Of a stretch of 7,912 nt of DNA, positions 1-4,882 are shown in pieces. The DNA is from Methylovirgula sp. (GTDB lineage: Bacteria; Pseudomonadota; Alphaproteobacteria; Rhizobiales; Beijerinckiaceae): positions 1 through 7,912 of the forward strand of contig JASHVQ010000216.1 of the NCBI GenBank assembly GCA_030044485.1. The letters run 5' to 3'. Below the pieces are notes generated by a model. It ran no database searches. It saw only the letters and a list, made by a program, of their open reading frames with translations, and had not been told where the DNA came from. Made by a program: the position numbers and the translations under genes. How positions within the stretch are numbered: the first letter of the stretch is position 1; every line of letters starts with the position of its first letter.

Positions 1-1228
1 CCGCGGGTGCCGCACTGGCGGGCGCGGGAGGCGTCGTCGAAACCGCCGGCGCGGCGACCATCGCCGGTATCGGATGCGACACGTCCCAGATGCGTCCCGT
101 CGTATCGAACGAGGCGTCGACCACGCTGTCGCCGTCCGGGCTGAAGCGGACGCGACTGACCTCTCGCCCGTGGCCGCTGAGAACCATGAGGCAATTGGCG
201 GTCGTCGCGTCCCAGATCCGCGCCGTCCCGTCGTAGGAGGCGGTTGCGATACGCTTGCCGTCGGGGCTGAACGCCGCGAACATGACGGCGCGGCCATGAC
301 CCGAAAAGGTCATCAGGTTGGCGCCGGTATTCGCATCCCAAAGTATGCCGCGCTTGTCGGTCGAGCCGGTGAAGATCTTTTTTCCATCGGGGCTGAAGAT
401 GGCGAATTCCACGGCGCGCGTATGTCCGATCAGCGAGGCGATCAGCGCGCCCGTGTCATTGTCCCAGATGCGCGCCGTCTTGTCTGTCGAGGACGTGGCG
501 ATGCGCTTGCCGTCGGGGCTGAAGCTAACGCCGGAGATAAGGCCGTTATGCCCGGCGAGCGTATAGATGAGATTGCCTGTGGCGGCGTCCCAAACCTTGG
601 CCGTGTGGTCGCTCGAGCCGGTGAGCACGCGCCTGCCGTCGGGACTGAAGACGGCGTGCATGACCGGGCCGGCATGGCCGGTCAGAACGGCGATCGAAGC
701 GCCCGTCTCGGCATTCCAGATCCGCGCCGTCGAGTCGCGCGCCGCGGTGACGACGAATTTGCCGTCCGGGCTATATTCGGCGTCCTCCAGCGGATCGGTG
801 TGGCCGCTGAGCGTCAAAAGAAGCTTGCCGGTCTTTACGTCCCAAATCTTCGCGGTGCTGTCCTGCGCGGAGGTCAGCAGCCGAGTTCCATCGGGACTGA
901 ACCTGACAGTCTTGATCGCCTCGCTGTGTCCGGTCAGCGTCAAGATGAGCGCCCCTGTCTTTGCGTTCCAGAGTTTCGCGGTCTTGTCGCTCGACGCCGT
1001 CGCCACAAGTTTACCGTCGGGACTGAAGACCACGTCGGTGAGGTCGCTCGTATGGCCGGACAGCGTGATGAAATGCGCGGTCGTTTCGTCGCCGAGCGCG
1101 CCCGTCGCGGCGGCCGGCAGGATGGCGAGAAGTACAAGGGCAAATGCCCCTAATGAGATAGCTGCGCCCGACAGTCCGCGTCTTTTGGAAGCCGATTGCC
1201 GATCACCGCGAAGGAAGACGGTCTTCAT
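1..1228 (-). CDS. Exported WD40-repeat protein, eight repeats, 3' end missing
   Basis: The frame is open from the ATG at 1228 to the window edge (409 codons), so the C-terminus is outside. Residues 1-45 look like a Sec signal: a basic stretch (KRR at 16-18) followed by a hydrophobic core at about 21-42 ending in small residues. Residues 56-391 are eight WD40 repeats of exactly 42 residues each. Nearly all have an L-x-GH opening, an F-S-P-D-G turn, a D-x-T-(A/G) segment and a closing (I/L/V)-W-(D/N). Residues 392-409 are rich in Ala, Pro and Ser, which suggests a linker to another domain. WD40 repeats form beta-propellers that bind other proteins, so a periplasmic scaffold is a plausible role, but no partner is visible. 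The start is supported by AGAAGGA eight bases upstream. The gene lies 92 bases after the small secreted protein gene on the same strand and probably belongs to the same transcript. The fold is certain; the function is unknown. Confidence 0.92.
   Translation of the reverse strand, partial: MKTVFLRGDRQSASKRRGLSGAAISLGAFALVLLAILPAAATGALGDETTAHFITLSGHTSDLTDVVFSPDGKLVATASSDKTAKLWNAKTGALILTLTGHSEAIKTVRFSPDGTRLLTSAQDSTAKIWDVKTGKLLLTLSGHTDPLEDAEYSPDGKFVVTAARDSTARIWNAETGASIAVLTGHAGPVMHAVFSPDGRRVLTGSSDHTAKVWDAATGNLIYTLAGHNGLISGVSFSPDGKRIATSSTDKTARIWDNDTGALIASLIGHTRAVEFAIFSPDGKKIFTGSTDKRGILWDANTGANLMTFSGHGRAVMFAAFSPDGKRIATASYDGTARIWDATTANCLMVLSGHGREVSRVRFSPDGDSVVDASFDTTGRIWDVSHPIPAMVAAPAVSTTPPAPASAAPA
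56..1063 (-). repeat. Eight tandem 126-bp coding repeats (WD40 blades)
   Basis: Eight consecutive units of exactly 126 bases (42 codons) encode the WD40 blades at residues 56-97, 98-139, 140-181, 182-223, 224-265, 266-307, 308-349 and 350-391. No unit gains or loses a codon. DNA similarity is highest around the S-P-D-G turn, where close variants of the same plus-strand word (such as tgccgtcggggctgaa) recur every 126 bases. The units differ enough elsewhere that this is not a recent perfect duplication. Seven blades are commonest in WD40 proteins; eight-bladed propellers are known. Confidence 0.9.
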
Positions 1229-1232
1229 TTTC

Positions 1233-1266
1233 TTTGTCCTTCTGCGTTGTTTGTCCTTCCGCGTTC
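1233..1266 (-). promoter_or_regulatory. Tandemly duplicated Shine-Dalgarno segment before the WD40 gene
   Basis: Two adjacent 17-base units (1233-1249 and 1250-1266) match except at two positions. Each carries a GAAGGACAAA-type word on the minus strand. The proximal copy lies eight bases from the ATG at 1228 and serves as a good ribosome-binding site. The distal copy is 17 bases further upstream and has no start codon at the right distance. The duplication is directly visible; whether the second copy affects translation is unknown. Confidence 0.5.
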
Positions 1267-1281
1267 GAGGACGAATAATGT

Positions 1282-1309
1282 CGGATCGGCCCGTTTCCGA
1301 CGCGATCCG
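1282..1309 (-). other. Inverted repeat between the small-protein gene and the WD40 gene
   Basis: The seven-base arms CGGATCG (1282-1288) and CGATCCG (1303-1309) are perfectly complementary around a 14-base loop. No T-run follows on the minus strand, so it does not look like an intrinsic terminator. It could be an mRNA hairpin that protects a processed end, a regulator-binding palindrome, or chance in GC-rich DNA. It lies in the 92-base gap (1229-1320), which holds no other signal except the duplicated ribosome-binding segment. Confidence 0.3.
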
Positions 1310-1320
1310 CGCGGCTGTCA

Positions 1321-1683
1321 TTATTTCGTGGTGCAATCCTTGAGTTGGTCGCGCTCGATGGAGAAGATCTTGCCTACCTCGACGCTGATTGACTTTGCGG
1401 TGCAGACTTTTCCATCCTCAAATGTGAGGCGGGCGTCATAGGTTCCGGTGGCGACGTCCTTGACCGGCAGGCGTTCGTCGTCGTCGACCGAATTGTCATC
1501 GCTGTTCTTGCACTGATCCGGACCCCAATTGGCGGTCCCCGCCGGCGCAAGCTCGAACTTCACGACGGTGTCCCCGGTAATGTTCCAGAATTTCGTCTGC
1601 ACGGCGGCGAGCGCGTTCGACGCTACGGCAACGAGGCCGATCGCGACGGCCCCCGCCATCCCCTTCGACAATCGACGCCGCAT
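1321..1683 (-). CDS. Small secreted protein of unknown function with an acidic cluster
   Basis: This encodes 120 residues from ATG 1683. That start is preferred because GGGAG lies eight bases upstream; a TTG at 1701 in the same frame would add six residues but has no comparable site. Residues 1-27 are a clear Sec signal (MRRR, hydrophobic core, then S-N-A-L-A-A), so the mature protein begins near Ala27 or Val28. The mature part of about 93 residues has an F-W-N-I-T-G-D-T motif (32-39), N-W-G-P-D-Q-C (52-58), an acidic run S-D-D-N-S-V-D-D-D-E (61-70), G-T-Y-D (80-83), and further cysteines at 94 and 117. From memory, the N-x-T-G ... P-x-G-x-x-x-W-G-x-D pattern recurs in small secreted proteins of unknown function in proteobacteria. 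The gene begins 36 bases after the YVTN propeller gene and is probably co-transcribed with it. A periplasmic role near the methanol dehydrogenase is inferred from position only. Confidence 0.85.
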   Translation of the reverse strand: MRRRLSKGMAGAVAIGLVAVASNALAAVQTKFWNITGDTVVKFELAPAGTANWGPDQCKNSDDNSVDDDERLPVKDVATGTYDARLTFEDGKVCTAKSISVEVGKIFSIERDQLKDCTTK

Positions 1684-1719
1684 GCGCGACACTCCCAGCA
1701 ACTTCCGGCAAATCTCGGA

Positions 1720-2715
1720 TCAGGGCCGCACCACAAGCCCCCAGGGCAGCCGCCCGACGGGCACAGATTTTACCGCCTTCAACGCGGCAACATCGACGAG
1801 CGTGATGTCGTTCGTGAGACCGTTGGCGGAATAGAGTTTCGAGCCGTCCGGGCTGAGCACCGCATGCCATGGCCGCTGGCCGACGAGAATGTAGTCGACG
1901 ACCTTGTAGCTCGACGTGTCGACGACCGCCAAGCGGTTTGCCTTTCCGAGGCAGATGAACGCCAGCTTGCCGTCCTTGGTAAAGTTGATGCCGACCGGCC
2001 CGATGAGCTCGGGGCGCACGCCCGGGATCTCGAAGTTGATGACCTTGACGATCTTGTAGGTCTTCGCGTCGATGACGGAAACCGTGCCTCCCACCTCGGA
2101 CGAGACCCAAACGTAGGCGCCATCATGCGTGAATTCGGCATAGCGGGGGCGCGAGTCGACGAGAATATTGGCCACGACCTTGTAGTTCTTGGCGTCGATG
2201 AAATGCGCCATGCTGGTCGATTCGGAGGTTGCCACGACCATGCCGCCGTCCGGGCTGACCGCCATGCCCTCGGGTTCGACGCCGATCGGCACTTCCTGCG
2301 TAACGTCGCCGCTCTTGTAATCCATGATGGTCACGAGACTGTCGTCCTCGTTGGCGATGTAAAGCGTCTTGCCGTCGGGAGAAATATTGAGAAGCTCGGG
2401 ATCGGGGCCTGAGTCGAGCAATCGCGTGACCTTCAGCGAGTTCGCGTCGATGACGGCCAATTGGGCGTCGTCGCCCAGGCAGACGACGATATCCTTCTTG
2501 TCCGGCGTGATGATGATCCCGCGCGGCCGATGGCCGACCTGGATCGTCTGCACGAGTTTCAGGCTGTCGCCGTCGACGACGGAAACGGTGTCGTCCTTCT
2601 CGTTGGTCACGAAGATCAAGTAAGCCTTCGCCTGCCCGGCCGAGAAGCCGGTCATCAGCGAAGCCAGGCAAAGCGAGGCGAGGAAATAAACCGAGGTCTT
2701 GCGAAGCATATTCAT
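1720..2715 (-). CDS. YVTN-family beta-propeller protein of PQQ-dependent alcohol oxidation loci
   Basis: This encodes 331 residues. The signal peptide covers residues 1-31 (hydrophobic core, then Q-A-K-A before Tyr32). The rest is about seven repeats of roughly 40 residues. Most read V-(S/T)-x-(I/V)-D near the start, K-V-V in the middle, G-x-x-P in the loop and S/T-P-D-(G/K) at the turn, which is the YVTN propeller pattern. Length, signal and a binding-protein gene directly upstream match the family described as the PQQ-dependent catabolism-associated beta-propeller (I believe TIGR03866; not searched). Its biochemical role is not known to me; binding of a partner protein or cofactor in the periplasm is the usual suggestion. 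The start is the ATG at 2715, with a weak GGAA upstream; a second in-frame ATG at 2709 is an alternative. The gap from the upstream gene is only 18 bases, so co-transcription is very likely. A quinohaemoprotein-type enzyme is unlikely because no haem motif is present. Confidence 0.9.
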   Translation of the reverse strand: MNMLRKTSVYFLASLCLASLMTGFSAGQAKAYLIFVTNEKDDTVSVVDGDSLKLVQTIQVGHRPRGIIITPDKKDIVVCLGDDAQLAVIDANSLKVTRLLDSGPDPELLNISPDGKTLYIANEDDSLVTIMDYKSGDVTQEVPIGVEPEGMAVSPDGGMVVATSESTSMAHFIDAKNYKVVANILVDSRPRYAEFTHDGAYVWVSSEVGGTVSVIDAKTYKIVKVINFEIPGVRPELIGPVGINFTKDGKLAFICLGKANRLAVVDTSSYKVVDYILVGQRPWHAVLSPDGSKLYSANGLTNDITLVDVAALKAVKSVPVGRLPWGLVVRP

Positions 2716-2733
2716 CGCTGGGCGTTTCCGATG

Positions 2734-4047
2734 CTATTTGTTCAGCCGGCATTTCGTCTCCGGCTGATCGTAGCCGAGAGTATCCGTCAGATATTTTGGA
2801 TGCAGAAATCCCTCTTGCGGCGAGATCGAGACGAGATCGCGCGCGCTGGCCAGAAGCACGGGCTGGCGCAATTGCAAGTCCCAGTTTCGGAAATTCATTC
2901 CCTCGCCCTTGTAGCCATCCACGCCGAATGCGTCCGACAGAAAATAATTTCGGATATCCTCCGGCTTCGCGGAATTGATGCGCAGCGTCGCTTCGCCGAT
3001 CGAGCGGACCGCGAGCCAGCCGGCATAATCGCGCTCCGTCATGATGCGTCCGACTTCGCGCTCGAAGCGATGCTGCAATTGCGTGCCGCCATATTCCTCG
3101 AATGACCGATGCCAGGCGACGGCGATCAGGCCTTGGGTGCCGACCACGGGACGCGGATCCCAGGTGCGATAGGGCAGATATTCGCCGAAGGTTTCGCTTT
3201 CGTCGGAGACAAAGACGACGTCATAGGGCGGCGCGCTTTGCGTCAACAACGGCATCTGTTGCTGAATTTCCTGGTGTCCGGTATCGGTGCGCCGCGACCC
3301 AGCCGCGTAAGCATAGGTACGCTCGTCGACGATCGTCGCACCATAGCGCATCGCGGTGCGTTTGACGGCGGCCGCATAGCCGAGATCGGCGGGGTTCTTG
3401 CCGGTGATCAGCAGCCAGCGCGGCCACTTCTTCCAGATGAGATATTGGCCGAGAGCGTCGGTGCGCATCGCCCAGCTCGGCAGAATATGGAAGACGTTGG
3501 CCCGGCAATCTTCCTGTCTGAGACTGTCGTCGCTGGTGCGAATGTCGAGGATGATCGCGTTCTTCGCCTCGGGCATGTCGGCGAGCGCGAGAAGATCGTC
3601 CTTTTCGAGATCCGCGACGACGAGGTTCTGGCCGCCGGCAAGCGCCGCTTTCGCCTTGCCTTTGAAATCGTCGTCGAGGCTCAGGATCAATTCGGAAAGG
3701 CGAAAGTCCTGATTGACGAAGTGCCCCGTCCGGTTGTTGTCCTGGATGGCGATCCTGGCGCCCTGAATGCCCTTGTCGGTGACGATCTTGTCCAAAAGCG
3801 ACAGCGGCTCCGGCTCGACATATTGGCGGCCGATGTAAAGCATATTCACGTGCAACAGCGGCGGCTGCGCGGGGCCGGGGGCCGGAGCTTGTTGCCCGGC
3901 GGGGGCTGGCGGCGGCTGTTGCGCCGCGCCCGGAATGAGGCTGGCGATGAGCGGAAAGGTTCCGCCCATCGCCACCAGGACCACCCGCATGGCCAGCCGA
4001 CGCCAAGCGCCGGGCAGGCGCAGGCAAACGCGCCTACGAAGTCTCAC
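2734..4047 (-). CDS. Periplasmic binding protein of a PQQ-dependent alcohol dehydrogenase system
   Basis: This encodes 437 residues from GTG 4047, which has GGAG six bases upstream. An internal ATG at 3990 (residue 20) would give a shorter, more typical signal peptide, so the start is uncertain. The signal core at residues 20-42 is followed by a Pro/Ala/Gln-rich linker (44-62). The remainder (about 65-430) has the alternating strand-helix look of a type I periplasmic binding protein, with segments such as I-L-D-I-R-T (166-171), W-L-L-I-T-G (211-216), V-V-F-V-S-D-E-S (277-284) and V-G-T-Q-G (302-306). I recognise it as the putative ABC substrate-binding protein found with PQQ alcohol dehydrogenases (I believe TIGR03863). 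The YVTN propeller gene follows after 18 bases, which is the usual pairing. No ATPase or permease gene is present here, so a transport role cannot be assumed. The ligand is unknown. Cys181 and Cys433 are the only cysteines outside the N-terminal region. Confidence 0.85.
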   Translation of the reverse strand: MRLRRRVCLRLPGAWRRLAMRVVLVAMGGTFPLIASLIPGAAQQPPPAPAGQQAPAPGPAQPPLLHVNMLYIGRQYVEPEPLSLLDKIVTDKGIQGARIAIQDNNRTGHFVNQDFRLSELILSLDDDFKGKAKAALAGGQNLVVADLEKDDLLALADMPEAKNAIILDIRTSDDSLRQEDCRANVFHILPSWAMRTDALGQYLIWKKWPRWLLITGKNPADLGYAAAVKRTAMRYGATIVDERTYAYAAGSRRTDTGHQEIQQQMPLLTQSAPPYDVVFVSDESETFGEYLPYRTWDPRPVVGTQGLIAVAWHRSFEEYGGTQLQHRFEREVGRIMTERDYAGWLAVRSIGEATLRINSAKPEDIRNYFLSDAFGVDGYKGEGMNFRNWDLQLRQPVLLASARDLVSISPQEGFLHPKYLTDTLGYDQPETKCRLNK

Positions 4048-4108
4048 CCGCCGCTCCGCTCGAAGTCGCCCCCCTCCAAGAACGCCTCCAGACGATCATA
4101 AGCACCGT

Positions 4109-4708
4109 TCACTTGTGGGTGTTTTCGTAGGCCTGAATCTTCACCCAGCTGATGACTTTCCAAAGATCGTCGGGTTTGAGGATGATCGAGCCGAACGACG
4201 GCATTGGCGCGACGATGTTTTCGATCGCCTGGCGGGTAAAGCCCTGGCGTTGCAGATCGTCTGAGCCCAGCGCGACGAGCCGGAACAGCGTGTCGTCGGC
4301 GTCGCCATAGATCCATATGCCGTTTGTGATGGGCGGGCACATGCCGCCGCCGCCGCCGCCGCCATGACAGCCGGGGCAGCCAAAGCCGGAGAACAGCTTG
4401 TGGCCTTCGTCGGCGAGCGCCTGATCATGCGAATCTTCTTGGGCCTTGTAGGGATTTACGAGCGTGCCGACCTTCGATGTCTGGGCCATGTAGAGCGGCG
4501 TCCCCGGCGCGCCCGTCACGGGCATCGGCCCCGACGACGGAGCGGCCTCGCAGACGATCGCGGCGCCCTGCAAATGGCAGCTGTTTTTCTCAATGGGAGC
4601 TGGAGGCGCTGTCCCCGGCGCCATCGTCTGCGCGTGAGCAGCTATTGCGAACATCGTGCCGATGGCGAGACCGACACCCAGGACAATCCCCGACGCACTC
4701 CTGACCAT
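4109..4708 (-). CDS. xoxG: Cytochrome c, MoxG/XoxG-like electron acceptor for methanol dehydrogenase
   Basis: This encodes 199 residues. The signal peptide is 1-26 (ending A-H-A before Gln27), followed by a Pro/Ala-rich segment. One haem-binding motif C-P-G-C-H lies at 111-115, immediately followed by seven glycines (116-122) and M-C-P-P (123-126). The likely sixth haem ligand is Met169 in A-P-M-P. Near the end, D-D-L-W-K-V-I-S-W (180-188) is the C-terminal helix typical of this group. In methanol oxidation, cytochrome cL-type proteins take electrons from the PQQ enzyme and pass them to a class I cytochrome c and then the oxidase. Position in a xoxF-xoxJ locus and the MoxG-like sequence support that role; the symbol is assigned on context. 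Extra cysteines at 44, 53 and 124 are unusual and could form a disulfide. A very strong ribosome-binding site, GGAGGAGGGG at 4711-4720, precedes the ATG. The following gene starts 61 bases later. A general-purpose cytochrome c is the alternative. Confidence 0.88.
   Translation of the reverse strand: MVRSASGIVLGVGLAIGTMFAIAAHAQTMAPGTAPPAPIEKNSCHLQGAAIVCEAAPSSGPMPVTGAPGTPLYMAQTSKVGTLVNPYKAQEDSHDQALADEGHKLFSGFGCPGCHGGGGGGGMCPPITNGIWIYGDADDTLFRLVALGSDDLQRQGFTRQAIENIVAPMPSFGSIILKPDDLWKVISWVKIQAYENTHK
4343..4363 (-). repeat. (GGC)7 trinucleotide run in the cytochrome gene
   Basis: Seven identical GGC codons encode the glycine run directly after the haem-binding His115. Because all seven codons are the same, the tract is a simple repeat that could gain or lose whole codons by slippage without breaking the frame. 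A Gly-rich segment after the C-x-x-C-H motif may be normal in this cytochrome group; the perfect codon repetition is what stands out. Confidence 0.85.
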
Positions 4709-4882
4709 AACCCCTCCTCCACCTTTTGCTGCAGGTCACGCCTGCGGCCATGCATTACTTAAGGCAGCCCCGCCCCGGGCCTGGCTGCAGCGACGTTATG
4801 CTAAGCGGTCGGTTTCTGCCATGGAAATGATTGATACGCAAATGCATATCGCCCCGATTGCATTGCAGCATCGTGGCGCTCC
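4709..4882 (-). promoter_or_regulatory. 174-base intergenic region, possible promoter for the cytochrome-to-WD40 genes
   Basis: This is the longest gap in the window. Next to the cytochrome start it contains the strong Shine-Dalgarno GGAGGAGGGG (4711-4720). The stretch around 4800-4860 is less GC-rich than its surroundings, as often seen in promoters, but I cannot identify a convincing -35/-10 pair. A GC-rich hairpin with arms GCAGCC (4764-4769) and GGCTGC (4783-4788) has no T-run after it, so it is a poor terminator. It could instead be a 5' leader structure. The ribosome-binding site is clear; the promoter is inferred from spacing alone. Confidence 0.35.

Noticed and set aside
56..1063. Regularly spaced repeats considered as a CRISPR array or non-coding satellite
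   Set aside because: The 126-base units are in frame, diverge mostly in a way that preserves the protein motif, and encode WD40 blades.
74..1153. A long open frame of 359 codons on the plus strand with repeated motifs
   Set aside because: It is antisense to the WD40 gene. Its periodic motifs are the complement of the 126-base WD40 units, and it shows no recognisable domain. The minus-strand frame gives textbook WD40 repeats with a signal peptide.
1684..1701. TTG at 1701 as the start of the small secreted protein
   Set aside because: The ATG at 1683 has GGGAG eight bases upstream and begins a compact signal peptide with M-R-R-R; the TTG has no such support.
4048..4099. ATG at 4099 as the start of the binding protein
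   Set aside because: It lies 52 bases before the GTG at 4047, so it is out of frame, and its own frame ends shortly after. Only a one-base error in the run of six G in between would connect them.
4764..4788. GC-rich hairpin as terminator of the XoxJ-ankyrin gene
   Set aside because: The stem is only six base pairs with a long loop and no T-run follows on the minus strand.
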